Below, one piece after another: positions 37,901 through 47,644 of a stretch of DNA of 47,850 bases (within the stretch, counting starts at the first letter, position 1; every line of letters begins with the position of its first letter). Below the pieces are notes generated by a model that saw only the letters and a list, made by a program, of their open reading frames with translations, was not told the DNA's origin and searched no databases. The translations under genes were made by a program, and so were the position numbers. Source of the stretch: a virus; IMG/VR virus record IMGVR_UViG_3300042868_003340, positions 1-47,850 of that record. The stretch is one strand, 5' to 3'.

Positions 37901-37911
37901 AGGTAAATATC
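37901..37911 (+). promoter_or_regulatory. T4-like late promoter box
   Basis: AGGTAAATATC lies between the sufD-like gene and the giant virion gene, about 70 bp before its ATG. A good AGGAGA ribosome site follows. Confidence 0.5.
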
Positions 37912-37981
37912 TTTATGACAGCTATAAATTGGATTATGTTAGCAGATAATCTGCACTCTTTTTTGTGTATAGGAGACTAAA

Positions 37982-40900
37982 ATGTCGTACAATCCTATCA
38001 CTTCTATATCAGGAAACGGTGTTCTAGGGCAGGTAACTGCTACTATAACTACCGGTTCATCTTTTTGGAATATTGTAACACACAATATGCCAGGCCAAGC
38101 CATCACTGGCACCTTCCCTAATAGTCAGAACAGTTTTTCTATTCTTTCTCAGAATTTTAATTACACATGGCCATATAGAGGCGGCAAAAATTTACCTAAT
38201 CCTGCTACTAGAACAACTACTCCTACTGGGGAAGTTGGTATTAGTGCAATTGGAGTTGTACTTTATAATTCAAGATCGCCTATAACTGTATCTGGGCAAA
38301 ACGGAACTATATGGAATCTTAACTCAGTTGTTGCAAAAATATTTGGTGAAGATATATACGGCGGTAGACCTACTGGTACTGGTATCTACAATTATCACGA
38401 TAACGGTTTCATTAAAAATAATGCATGGGGATCAATAACAACATCAACGTTTAGTGGTGGTAGCTATACACAGTTGGCCGACGGCCATAGTAAAATAATC
38501 GGTTGGGCAAAAGACGGATATCCTATTTACGGGCCATTCGGATATCAAACACCTTTAGATATTTTTAGTCCGGTTGTACGTATGCAGTCTGGCTATCAAA
38601 TTAACTTACGAACTAATCGACCAATTACTAGAAATGTAGTTGTTAACGGTGCCGTGACATCATCAACTAGTTTCCTTGTTTATAGCACATCGGGCATTAC
38701 CACTGGCTTGGATCTGTCGGGCGCCACACTTACTAGTCCAGCCAAGATTATAGGAATATTTGGAACAACAATTACTGTAAAAAATCCGGTAACATTGGCG
38801 GCTGGTAGTATATTAACGGCAAGCTACACACCGGGTACATTTGTTGAAGATTGGACACACTATGCTTCGGATAATGTTCTTGATATTTTCAATGGAAGAT
38901 ATTGCGTAACTCCAGAATATCCTAACGGAACTTATGCATATTTCTTAACAACAGATACATCAAATAATCCAACATATCCATATATTGTAGGTCCTAGTTT
39001 TTACGGATCTACAACTATAGATAGTACAAACACTCAATTAACAAATATCATTCCGGCGTTGGGAGTATTAACACCTTCGTTTTCATCAACAATAACCAAT
39101 TATACAATTACTGTTGATAACATTAATACATCAACACGATTTACTGCTTTTATAAGTAGTCCATTATCTAGTCTAAGATTCAACGGCCAGCCACTTGGCT
39201 CCGGAGTGTTATCACCTAGTATACCAATTAGTGTAGGATTAACTACTTCTACCTTTGCAGTAACATCTCAGTATCAAACTACTTCTACATACAGTGTTAC
39301 CGTTAATCGATTAAGAAAGTCAGTAAAAGATTTATCTAATTTGTTGTTGTCAGTTGGGACTCTATCTCCTGTATTTGATGCCAACGTAACTAGTTATTCT
39401 GTTACATATAATACAGCTCAATCTAGCATTGATATTACTGCGACTCAGTTAGACGCAGAATCTAGTATTATAATTGAGGGAAGTGCAGCAACGTCCGGGT
39501 TGGCAGCAACTGTTAATTTATCCTATGGTGTAAATGTTATCGAAGTTGTAGTTATTGCAGAAGATGAAACTACAAAAACATATACAATTAACGCCACTCG
39601 ATTAAGCAACATTGCCGGATTAAGTGGAATTACTACTAATCGAGGATTAGTTAGTCCTACGTTTAATCAAAATATATATGCATATTCATTAACAGTAGAC
39701 AATACAACTACTTCTATTAATGTTAGTGTAGATCCAATAGATACCTTATCGCAGATTTATATTGATGGGGTGTTAACATTAGCAAATACATTATCAGATC
39801 CTATTAATCTAACTATAGGATTTAATCCTATAGGTATTAGAATTATATCATCTGACGGATCAACAACTCAAAATTATAGAATTAATGTTGACCGTATAAA
39901 GAGTGGTATTTCAACATTAGATGCAATTTCTTTAAGTAGTGGTAGTTTATCTCCCTCTTTTAGTACTGGCACAACATCATATACTGTTAATTTAAGCAAT
40001 CTAACTACTGGTATTAGCGTTACTGTACAACCTACAGAAATTAATGCTAATATTAAAATAAATGATATTACTGTCAATGCAGGAGCTACGTCACAACTAA
40101 TTCCGTTGAATGTAGGATCTAATCAAATTGAGATTATTGTTACATCTCACAGCGGTATTGTACAGACTACCTACACTGTTATAGCGACTAGAGCAGCTAG
40201 TGCAATAAGTAGCCTAAGTAATTTATTAGTATATAACGCTGTTTTATCGCCTAGTTTTTCTTCGGGTGTTTACAACTATTCTGATACCGTAACTTTTAAT
40301 ATTCAAAATACTGTTGTTAGACCAACCAGTACAGATGTTAATTCTACGATTAGAGTAAACAATGTATCTGTATTATCTAATCAAGAAAGTCAATCTATAC
40401 CCTTAGTAATAGGTGTAAACACTGTCACTACAGTAGTGACTGCTCAAGATGGAATTTCTACATCTACTTATAGAGTGGTGCTAACTCGTAGAGATAATTT
40501 TGATGCAACATTGGCTCTATTATCTATAAATGTAGGAACATTAACTCCTGCATTTGATACAAATGTAACAGATTATTCTGTAAATTTATTACATAATGTA
40601 ACAGAACTAGAAATAAGTGCTATTGCATCTGACGCTGATATAACTGGTATTTTAATAGACAACGGAGTTGATCTAGTAACAACATCGACTTCTAACATAA
40701 TTGCAAATATTCCATTATACGGATCAATATACAATAATGCATGGGACGGGTTAACCGCTATTGAGATTATTGTATTGGCTGCAGATGGCGATAGTTATAA
40801 AAGCTATAATATTAATGCCACTAGATCAGCAAGCACAATCTCTACGCTAACTAATTTAACAATTAATTTATCTGGATTACAACCAACATTTGATCCTAAC

Positions 40901-43900
40901 GTAACTGAATACTACTTAGGTGTACCATATGCTACAGATCGTGTTAAGGTAACTGCTACTGCTGCATATCCGTTACAAGAATTAGTTATAAATGGAACTA
41001 TAACAACGTCTAGTCAGGCAAGTAACGATATTCTATTATATGTGGGAAATAATACTATTCCTGTATTGTCAATTGCGGCAGATCGGAATTATAGTACAGG
41101 TTATAACATTTTTATCAATCGGGCATCTCTTGGGTTGGATACTAATTCATTATTATCTAACTTAGAATTGAGCATCGGAACATTTAGTACTAATTTTAAT
41201 TCCAATGTAACTTCTTATCAAGTCAATATTCCGTACTCAGTAACTGAACTTGCTGTTAAACCTACTAAACAACGATCTAGTGCTAGTATTGAAGTTAATA
41301 ATCTAAATGTAATTTCTGGACAATTTAGTCCACTAATCTCTCTTGCAGTCGGTATCACTACAATTACCGTGTTAGTTACCGCAGAAGATAATACTACAAA
41401 AACAACATATACTATTACAGTTACTAGAACTGGCAATGTTGTTAGTTCGTTATCTAATCTATATGTTAGTGCCGGACAGTTAGATAAACCATTCAGTCCT
41501 ACAGAAACACAGTATTCAGTTAATGTAAAACATTCTACAAATCAAATATCAGTAAGACCATTTACTACCGACGACCAAGCAGTAGTTAGTGTCAACACGC
41601 TGGCGTGTACTCCTAATGAATGGTCAGCACCAGTTAACTTAAATGTAGGAGAAAATGTTGTTACTATTAGAACGGTAGCCGGAGATTTATTCAACGAAAC
41701 CATTTATCAAATTAAATTTATTAGAGCTGTTGCTGGAGTTGTAGATCCTACTGATTTATTTTTAGTCGATGCTACTAATATTTCTGCAAATTTTATTGCT
41801 CCAAATATTTTAAGAATATTCACAAAGGTTAATACTAACATTGTAACAAGAGGAACATTTCCTAATTTTTCAAATACCTGGACAGCGTCTTTACAGAATT
41901 TAGAAATTGTGTTTCCTTATAGAGGCGGTGAGAATCAACAAGCTGTAACAAAATTAATTAGATCAACTGATTCCACTATTGGTATTACTGTAGTAGGAAT
42001 TCCTATTAAAAGTCCTACAATAGGTGAAACTGTTGCAGGACTTAACGACACTGAATGGACAATTAATACAGTGTTTACCGGAGTATATGGTAATGATATC
42101 TACGGCGGATTAACTGGTCCTAATGGTTATTATTATGCAGACAATAGATTTGTATATAACGGTGGATGGAATAACACTCCTGAGTGGTATGGATTTATGA
42201 CGCATCCGGATGGCCACAGTAGATTATTAGGATACGCAGCAGACGGATATCCCATTTACGGACCGTACGGCTATTCAAAACCATTAACGTCTTACAGTAC
42301 CGTTACAGAAATGATATCTGCATATTCTGTAAAAATTGGACCAAACAGACCAACAGGAAAATCGATAACTTATAACGGTAATGAATTAGGTGCTAACATT
42401 CAATTGAATTCAACTGAGGGTGTAGCTAAAGGAATGCGAGTAACCGGAAGTCCAATTAGTACATCGACTAATGTTGTTGTCCTCAGTGTTAATACTATAA
42501 CAAATTATATTGGATTAAATCAGGCATTGTTGCTTGGTCCATTTGCATATAACCTAACAGTGAGTTATTCAGAAGGTGCATTCATTGAAGATTATTATTA
42601 CGATCCTGCTAAAACTTCTGCAACCTTAGATGTACATAATGGAAGATACTGTGTAACACCAGAGTACCCATTTGGAACATACGCTTATTTTTCTACAGGG
42701 GCTACTAAGCCAGAATATCCATATTTCATAGGAAATACTTTTTATGCGCCGCTAACCACAATCGATGCTAGTATTAAAAGTCCGCCTACTTGGGTAACAC
42801 CTGTTGGATTTATTGTTACAGCAACTGAAGGTATATCCATAAGTAGAACGGTTACTGCTACAGGTGGCGGAATTTCATACAAATTAATTTCTGGACAATT
42901 GCCACCTGGCATGGCAATTAATACATCCACTGGTGCAATATCTGGAACTCCTGCTATTGTATATCAAACAATAACATCAGACTTTATTGTTAGAGCAACT
43001 AATCAATGGGGAGTCATTGACAGAAAGTTTTCAATAGATGTCAAAGGGGCAACACCGCCTGTAATTACTACACCGGGACCCAGGCCAGCTGTTGGACCTA
43101 GCGGAGAAAGATATCTAGTAAACGGCCAAATAGTAGATTTTCAATTTAGTGCTACATCAGATATTTTACCGAGTGGTAAGAGTCTATTCTACTTTGTTGA
43201 AGATGGAGACGGTCAGCTTCCGCCAGGATTAACTCTTACATCCACAGGAAGATTGTACGGTCAAGTACAGGATAATTTGTCCTTGTTCTATAGAGCGGCC
43301 AGTGATGGAAGATACGATGCTGACTTGTATGATTTGAATCCGTATGAGCATGTAAGCATTCAAGAATTTGGAATTAAAAATAAATTTGTTAATCGTGTTT
43401 ATAGATTCTCGTTATCAGTATCTAACGGATTGGCAACTAAGAAAGCAGAATATACTATTGATGTTAATGATCCGGCAACCTATGCTGAGATAGGACCGTA
43501 TCCAGTTCCAGTACAATGGATAACTCCTACAAATTTAGGTAATGTTAGATCCAATACAAATATTGTAATTTCTTTAGAAACTCATGACTGCGACGAAGGC
43601 GGTGGTGCCGTTACTTATGACTGGTTTTCTGCCAATAATGGCGATCTATCAGTTGTGCCCGAAGGGTTATCTTTAGACGGTAATAGTGGTGTTATTAGTG
43701 GATTTATTAGATACACTCCTATATACAGTACAACTTATAATTTCAAATTAAGAGTTTACAAAACTAGTGTATTAACTGGTAGTACAAGTTATAGAGAAAA
43801 AAGTTTTAGTTTAACTGTATTAGGTTCAGTTATTAGCAGTATGGTGTTTGAGACTGGGACCGTTGTTGGCTTGTTATATCAAGGCGAACAGAGTGAATTA

Positions 43901-44815
43901 GCTATTACTGCAATTCATTCTGACACTTCATTAAACATAAATTATTCATTGCAAAGCGGTAGTTTGCCTCCAGGATTATCATTATCAATTGATGGTGCTA
44001 TACAAGGAGTAGTAAGTTATAATACTGCTACAACTGTTACTACAACTTATAGTTTTTCAGTTAAAGCAAAAGATAGTAGTCTTACTAACGAAATAATTGG
44101 AAACTTTAATATAGCTGTTTATCCTTATCAAGGTAAAAAATATACTAGTATTTTCATGCAGCCTCTATTAAGTCTAGACTCTAGATCAATGTATGAACAA
44201 TTTATAAATGATCAAAGTATATTCAATCCTGCATTGTTGTATAGAAAATACGATCCGGCATTTGGTATACAAACTTCTGTAAAATATGTAATAGAACATG
44301 CTATTGAAGAATTAAAGGTAGCGAGTTATGTACCGGCATTACAACAATATTTTAGCAGGAAAAAATTACAATTTGGATCAATAAAATCTGCATTTGCAAC
44401 AGATGCAGAAGGTCGTACAACATACGAAGTTGTATACGTAGAGTTATTTGATAATTTAGTAAATCAAAATGGTGTACCGATCGGTGCTTCTGTAGAATTT
44501 GAAAATACTATCAATTACCCGAGCAGTATTAATAATATGCGGGTTGCATTAGAAAGCGTAGGACAAACTGACGAATATCTATGGCCAAAGTTCATGAGGA
44601 CAGTACAAGGTGATACCGGCATGCCGCTAGGTAGAATATTATGTATGCCAATTTGTTTCTGCTTACCAGGTAGGTCAGTTACGGTCATAAACAGAATTAA
44701 TAACAGTGGATTTAATTTTAAGATGATTAACTTTGATGTAGATAGGATTGTCGTCCTAAATACCTCAGACAATAATACAACTAAATATTTGCTGTTCCCG
44801 AATAAAGAGGTATAA
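37982..44815 (+). CDS. Giant YHYH/cadherin-like virion protein
   Basis: This protein has 2277 residues. By eye the order is as follows. A YHYH domain spans about 60-345, with YNYHDNGF and DGHSKIIGW...DGYPIYGPFGY. Nine cadherin-like beta-sandwich repeats of 93-110 residues span about 350-1253; each opens with L.NL...G.LSP.F and closes with TY.I...R. A second YHYH domain spans about 1290-1600. Putative Ig-like repeats with LPPGL..S..G.ISG lie at about 1610-2050. A distinct C-terminal module spans about 2050-2277, with many aromatic residues. No signal peptide is present. It is probably a long tail or baseplate fibre that contacts the host. YHYH domains may bind metals or sugars. Confidence 0.85.
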   Translation: MSYNPITSISGNGVLGQVTATITTGSSFWNIVTHNMPGQAITGTFPNSQNSFSILSQNFNYTWPYRGGKNLPNPATRTTTPTGEVGISAIGVVLYNSRSPITVSGQNGTIWNLNSVVAKIFGEDIYGGRPTGTGIYNYHDNGFIKNNAWGSITTSTFSGGSYTQLADGHSKIIGWAKDGYPIYGPFGYQTPLDIFSPVVRMQSGYQINLRTNRPITRNVVVNGAVTSSTSFLVYSTSGITTGLDLSGATLTSPAKIIGIFGTTITVKNPVTLAAGSILTASYTPGTFVEDWTHYASDNVLDIFNGRYCVTPEYPNGTYAYFLTTDTSNNPTYPYIVGPSFYGSTTIDSTNTQLTNIIPALGVLTPSFSSTITNYTITVDNINTSTRFTAFISSPLSSLRFNGQPLGSGVLSPSIPISVGLTTSTFAVTSQYQTTSTYSVTVNRLRKSVKDLSNLLLSVGTLSPVFDANVTSYSVTYNTAQSSIDITATQLDAESSIIIEGSAATSGLAATVNLSYGVNVIEVVVIAEDETTKTYTINATRLSNIAGLSGITTNRGLVSPTFNQNIYAYSLTVDNTTTSINVSVDPIDTLSQIYIDGVLTLANTLSDPINLTIGFNPIGIRIISSDGSTTQNYRINVDRIKSGISTLDAISLSSGSLSPSFSTGTTSYTVNLSNLTTGISVTVQPTEINANIKINDITVNAGATSQLIPLNVGSNQIEIIVTSHSGIVQTTYTVIATRAASAISSLSNLLVYNAVLSPSFSSGVYNYSDTVTFNIQNTVVRPTSTDVNSTIRVNNVSVLSNQESQSIPLVIGVNTVTTVVTAQDGISTSTYRVVLTRRDNFDATLALLSINVGTLTPAFDTNVTDYSVNLLHNVTELEISAIASDADITGILIDNGVDLVTTSTSNIIANIPLYGSIYNNAWDGLTAIEIIVLAADGDSYKSYNINATRSASTISTLTNLTINLSGLQPTFDPNVTEYYLGVPYATDRVKVTATAAYPLQELVINGTITTSSQASNDILLYVGNNTIPVLSIAADRNYSTGYNIFINRASLGLDTNSLLSNLELSIGTFSTNFNSNVTSYQVNIPYSVTELAVKPTKQRSSASIEVNNLNVISGQFSPLISLAVGITTITVLVTAEDNTTKTTYTITVTRTGNVVSSLSNLYVSAGQLDKPFSPTETQYSVNVKHSTNQISVRPFTTDDQAVVSVNTLACTPNEWSAPVNLNVGENVVTIRTVAGDLFNETIYQIKFIRAVAGVVDPTDLFLVDATNISANFIAPNILRIFTKVNTNIVTRGTFPNFSNTWTASLQNLEIVFPYRGGENQQAVTKLIRSTDSTIGITVVGIPIKSPTIGETVAGLNDTEWTINTVFTGVYGNDIYGGLTGPNGYYYADNRFVYNGGWNNTPEWYGFMTHPDGHSRLLGYAADGYPIYGPYGYSKPLTSYSTVTEMISAYSVKIGPNRPTGKSITYNGNELGANIQLNSTEGVAKGMRVTGSPISTSTNVVVLSVNTITNYIGLNQALLLGPFAYNLTVSYSEGAFIEDYYYDPAKTSATLDVHNGRYCVTPEYPFGTYAYFSTGATKPEYPYFIGNTFYAPLTTIDASIKSPPTWVTPVGFIVTATEGISISRTVTATGGGISYKLISGQLPPGMAINTSTGAISGTPAIVYQTITSDFIVRATNQWGVIDRKFSIDVKGATPPVITTPGPRPAVGPSGERYLVNGQIVDFQFSATSDILPSGKSLFYFVEDGDGQLPPGLTLTSTGRLYGQVQDNLSLFYRAASDGRYDADLYDLNPYEHVSIQEFGIKNKFVNRVYRFSLSVSNGLATKKAEYTIDVNDPATYAEIGPYPVPVQWITPTNLGNVRSNTNIVISLETHDCDEGGGAVTYDWFSANNGDLSVVPEGLSLDGNSGVISGFIRYTPIYSTTYNFKLRVYKTSVLTGSTSYREKSFSLTVLGSVISSMVFETGTVVGLLYQGEQSELAITAIHSDTSLNINYSLQSGSLPPGLSLSIDGAIQGVVSYNTATTVTTTYSFSVKAKDSSLTNEIIGNFNIAVYPYQGKKYTSIFMQPLLSLDSRSMYEQFINDQSIFNPALLYRKYDPAFGIQTSVKYVIEHAIEELKVASYVPALQQYFSRKKLQFGSIKSAFATDAEGRTTYEVVYVELFDNLVNQNGVPIGASVEFENTINYPSSINNMRVALESVGQTDEYLWPKFMRTVQGDTGMPLGRILCMPICFCLPGRSVTVINRINNSGFNFKMINFDVDRIVVLNTSDNNTTKYLLFPNKEV
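44755..44763 (+). promoter_or_regulatory. Possible late promoter box
   Basis: CCTAAATAC within the end of the giant gene lies about 55 bp before the next ATG. It matches the TAAATA core seen before other virion genes here. Confidence 0.3.
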
Positions 44816-44817
44816 TA

Positions 44818-45762
44818 ATGACAAGTGCAATTTCAACTGTTGGCTTAGATGCTGAATTTCCAATCCCTGGTCGCGATAACGATAGTCAGGGGTTTCGTAC
44901 TCGATTTAGCGTCACAAAAACTGGATTAGAAGTTGCGGCGGAGGAAATTAGTTTATTACAGGCTAACAAGGCAGATTTAATTGAACAAAGCGTGTTTACA
45001 AATTCAACTCCTAGTTATTCTACAGAAACTGGTGCAGTTGTAGTTGCAGGCGGAATGGGGGTTGGTGGAGATGTTTATATTGGTGGATTTTTATCTGTTA
45101 ACGGCGGTAGTGCGCTAACATCAGCTACTAGTATTGCTTCTACCACTACTGATGTTATTATGACCGGTACATTTGGTACACCTATTTTTGCACTGGCATC
45201 AACTTTAAGTGGAATTAAAAAATGGAGAGGTCCAAATACATTTAGTCCTGCAACAACATACGATTATGCAGGATCTTCTTCTACCAATGTGTTTATTTCT
45301 ACTACTGCAACTTCAGCAGACATTGTTGCATTACATTCCAGAATAACAAGTTACGGTGTTGCACTTAAATTGGACATGAAAGTTTCCAACGGTGGTAATA
45401 AGTACATCAGTTTTATTAAAACGGACGGTAGTAATAACGAGACAGAGTTAGGTAATATTAATTTGAACACTAACGGAACTACGTTACAGTTTAACAATAG
45501 TTTAACATTTACTGCCGGATTAGCAGTTAGTGCAGGTGGCGTAATTGTTACTGCTGGCGGTGCAACTGTTACTGCTGGAGGACTAACTGTATCAGCTGGC
45601 GGCGCAGTAATAACGGGAGGATTAAGACTTCCATCACCAGGTACTGTTCCTGCTACAACGTCAACAACTGGCATTATCGGACAAGTTACATTTGATACCG
45701 ATCACATCTATGTATGTATAGGCACAAACCAATGGAAGAGAGCCGCTTTGGCTAGCTGGTAA
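44818..45762 (+). CDS. Fibre-like virion protein
   Basis: This 314-residue protein has an N-terminal segment (GFRTRFSVTKTGLEVAAEEISLLQ) resembling the attachment part of virion proteins in marine phages. The middle is beta-rich. A run of short alternating repeats (AGGVIVTAGGATVTAGG and similar, about 238-265) looks like a thin beta shaft. The tip ends TDHIYVCIGTNQWKRAAL. It starts two bases after the giant gene, with AAAGAGG upstream, and is probably co-expressed with it. Confidence 0.75.
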   Translation: MTSAISTVGLDAEFPIPGRDNDSQGFRTRFSVTKTGLEVAAEEISLLQANKADLIEQSVFTNSTPSYSTETGAVVVAGGMGVGGDVYIGGFLSVNGGSALTSATSIASTTTDVIMTGTFGTPIFALASTLSGIKKWRGPNTFSPATTYDYAGSSSTNVFISTTATSADIVALHSRITSYGVALKLDMKVSNGGNKYISFIKTDGSNNETELGNINLNTNGTTLQFNNSLTFTAGLAVSAGGVIVTAGGATVTAGGLTVSAGGAVITGGLRLPSPGTVPATTSTTGIIGQVTFDTDHIYVCIGTNQWKRAALASW

Positions 45763-45767
45763 TAATT

Positions 45768-46010
45768 ATGTATCATCCACTTTTAGATAATCCTGCAAAT
45801 CTTAAAGATGCAGAACTAGAAAATAGAATTTTAGATTTAACTAAAAAATACCATATTGCTGCAAGAATGGGTCAAGGTATAGTATGCGAGCAAATTATAA
45901 CCATACTAAGTTCGTTAAAAGATGAACAATCTAGACGTGCCCACGATATGATTAAAAAGACTCAAAGCAACCAAAATAAAAATCTCGACGATTTAATCAA
46001 TGTGACTTGA
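45768..46010 (+). CDS. Small helical hypothetical protein
   Basis: This 80-residue protein is predicted largely helical from its composition: LENRILDLTKKYHIAARMG, then a second helix, ending in an Asn/Lys/Gln-rich tail. No Cys pairs or membrane segment are visible. It follows the fibre gene by five bases and could be a small virion or chaperone component. It is not recognised. Confidence 0.6.
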   Translation: MYHPLLDNPANLKDAELENRILDLTKKYHIAARMGQGIVCEQIITILSSLKDEQSRRAHDMIKKTQSNQNKNLDDLINVT

Positions 46011-46035
46011 TTTTTAATTTTGTTGGTTGTATAAT
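46007..46035 (+). promoter_or_regulatory. Promoter, leaderless type
   Basis: TTGATT (46007-46012) overlaps the preceding TGA stop. TATAAT (46030-46035) follows after 17 bp. The ATG at 46042 is six bases further. Confidence 0.7.
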
Positions 46036-46041
46036 CTATGT

Positions 46042-46566
46042 ATGCAGATCGATAATTACGGTAGAACAATATTAAATCCTAACGAAGCGTTTGATGCTTT
46101 ATATTCTGGTAAGATTGCCAATATGGCAGATTTATATTTGGATGACAAAAATCTTGTCAACCAATATAACAGAGCAATCTACGAAAATGCAGATAAAATT
46201 CCAGAACTACACACGATAGACTCAACTCCATTTGACAATGTTAAATTATTTGACAAGTCTAACCAATGCGATTGGTTCATGCCTAAAGAATATAGAGATT
46301 TTGAAATTGTGGGATTTTTGTTAGATCAGACTCAAAATGAAGAACAATACCAAAGAGTAGTTACAGAGCTTGAATTGTTTATTCAACATAATATGATCGA
46401 CCTCTTAAAATACCTTAAATACTTAGTCGATGCTATGCGTGAAAACAAGATAGTATGGGGAGTAGGTAGAGGTAGTTCAGTAGCAAGTTATTGTTTATAC
46501 TTACTGGGAGTACATAAAATTGACAGCATTAAGTACAACCTCGACATAAAAGAATTCCTAAAATAA
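46042..46566 (+). CDS. DnaE-like fragment (C-family polymerase motif)
   Basis: In this 174-residue protein, the C-terminal 40 residues, WGVGRGSSVASYCLYLLGVHKIDSIKY split at 139-165 and ending LDIKEFLK, match the start of the palm of bacterial DNA polymerase III alpha. There GPGRGSAAGS...LGIT.IDPL.Y.L.FERFL is found. The protein stops before the catalytic Asp residues, so it cannot be a polymerase. It may bind polymerase partners or nucleotides. The start at 46042 is chosen since the earlier TTG at 46027 overlaps the -10 box. Translation is probably leaderless. Confidence 0.7.
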   Translation: MQIDNYGRTILNPNEAFDALYSGKIANMADLYLDDKNLVNQYNRAIYENADKIPELHTIDSTPFDNVKLFDKSNQCDWFMPKEYRDFEIVGFLLDQTQNEEQYQRVVTELELFIQHNMIDLLKYLKYLVDAMRENKIVWGVGRGSSVASYCLYLLGVHKIDSIKYNLDIKEFLK

Positions 46567-46576
46567 AGGTAAGATC

Positions 46577-46888
46577 ATGAGAAAAATTTATACAACATTT
46601 CAAGGCAAATCAGTTGACATGGATCAATTGTTACAGAAGAACGAAACAATGCCAGCCGTGGGCAATGTTCGAGTAAACGCCAGGGGTGACGAATTAGGAC
46701 CCGATGGTAGTATTATTCGAAGCAGGGAATCTGTTCTTTCTGAATATTACGATAGTAATCCTACTTCTGTAATCGATGACGATATTTCATTGAGTAAGGT
46801 AAAGATTCAAAACAGAAAACCAGCTACTACAGAAGCAGCTCCTGTTGCTGAATCACCTATTAAAATAAAGAGCAAGGATACAAAATGA
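46577..46888 (+). CDS. Conserved phage protein of unknown function
   Basis: This 103-residue protein contains GKSVDMDQLLQKNETMPAVGN, VNARGDELGPDG and ESVLSEYY, a pattern seen in a small conserved family near chaperonin genes of T4-like phages. The C-terminus is Lys/Pro/Ala-rich and probably disordered. An AAAGGTAAGATC site precedes the ATG. It overlaps the co-chaperonin gene by ATGA, hinting at a shared role in virion assembly. Confidence 0.65.
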   Translation: MRKIYTTFQGKSVDMDQLLQKNETMPAVGNVRVNARGDELGPDGSIIRSRESVLSEYYDSNPTSVIDDDISLSKVKIQNRKPATTEAAPVAESPIKIKSKDTK

Positions 46889-47262
46889 CCGTAAAAGGTA
46901 CGATACGACCCCTTGGTAGCAAAGTGCTCATTTCGAATATGAATTTTGGAATGGAAAAGACTAGAGGAGGAATTTTGTTACATAGCGACGATGCAAAAAG
47001 TTCGGGTATCCATCCTCGCTGGGGCAAAGTATTTGCAGTAGGTCCTGAACAAACAGAAGTCAACGTAGGTCAATGGATTTTACTAGAACACGGTCGTTGG
47101 AGCCGCGGTCACAAGTACGAATCTGAAAATGGCGAAACATTTGATATACGTCTTGCAGACTTAGATGCTATACTATTGGTAAGTGACGAAGAACCAAATG
47201 ATGCTATGAGAGTTACACCCGGAGCATTTAACCTTAACGTACCTAATCAAACTCCAACTTAA
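46885..47262 (+). CDS. GroES/gp31-like co-chaperonin
   Basis: This 125-residue protein has the GroES barrel layout: IRPLGSKVLISN at the start, TRGGILLHSDDAKSSG as the mobile-loop region, RWGKVFAVGPE, VGQWILLEHGRWS and LADLDAILLV. In T4, gp31 replaces host GroES to fold the capsid protein in GroEL. Residues after about 105 form a phage-specific tail. It overlaps the previous gene by ATGA and precedes the MazG-like gene by one base. Confidence 0.85.
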   Translation: MTVKGTIRPLGSKVLISNMNFGMEKTRGGILLHSDDAKSSGIHPRWGKVFAVGPEQTEVNVGQWILLEHGRWSRGHKYESENGETFDIRLADLDAILLVSDEEPNDAMRVTPGAFNLNVPNQTPT

Positions 47263-47263
47263 T

Positions 47264-47641
47264 ATGACAAATCCATTTAGAGATCAAGATAAATTTATGA
47301 CTGCCTGCGGGCAAAGTGTGGGATCGTTTAACGAAGCACAATATAAGTTATACTGTGATTTAATTGACGAAGAATTTAATGATGAATTCAAACAAGCATT
47401 AGCATCCAATGACCGTGTCGAACAGTTAGATGCACTTATTGATATTTTAGTTGTTACTATTGGTGCTATCCATAGTGGCGGCTTTGATGCTGAAGGGGCC
47501 TGGAAAGAAGTAATGCAGACTAATTTTAATAAGATTGATAAAGAGACTGGTAAAGTGCGTAAGCGCGAAGATGGTAAGGTTCTTAAACCTGTGGGTTGGA
47601 AATCTCCTCAGTTAGAACCATTTGTTGTTACAACTAAGTAA
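47264..47641 (+). CDS. MazG-like NTP pyrophosphohydrolase
   Basis: This 125-residue all-alpha protein resembles the MazG/phosphoribosyl-ATP pyrophosphatase group. LYCDLIDEEFNDEF carries the acidic metal-binding helix, and DALIDILVVTIGA carries the second Asp pair. GAWKEVMQTNFNKID and the conserved end KREDGKVLKPVGWKSPQLEPF follow. The end pattern is common in phage members. It may hydrolyse modified or excess nucleotides. It is the last gene before the composite terminator-promoter. Confidence 0.75.
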   Translation: MTNPFRDQDKFMTACGQSVGSFNEAQYKLYCDLIDEEFNDEFKQALASNDRVEQLDALIDILVVTIGAIHSGGFDAEGAWKEVMQTNFNKIDKETGKVRKREDGKVLKPVGWKSPQLEPFVVTTK

Positions 47642-47644
47642 ACC

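Noticed and set aside
45520-45640. Repeats in the fibre gene at 45520-45640 as a CRISPR-like or intergenic repeat array
   Set aside because: They are in frame, code for alternating VTAGG units and lie inside a fibre shaft.
46027-46041. TTG at 46027 as the start of the DnaE-like gene
   Set aside because: It overlaps the TATAAT box and would precede the expected transcription start; ATG 46042 fits.
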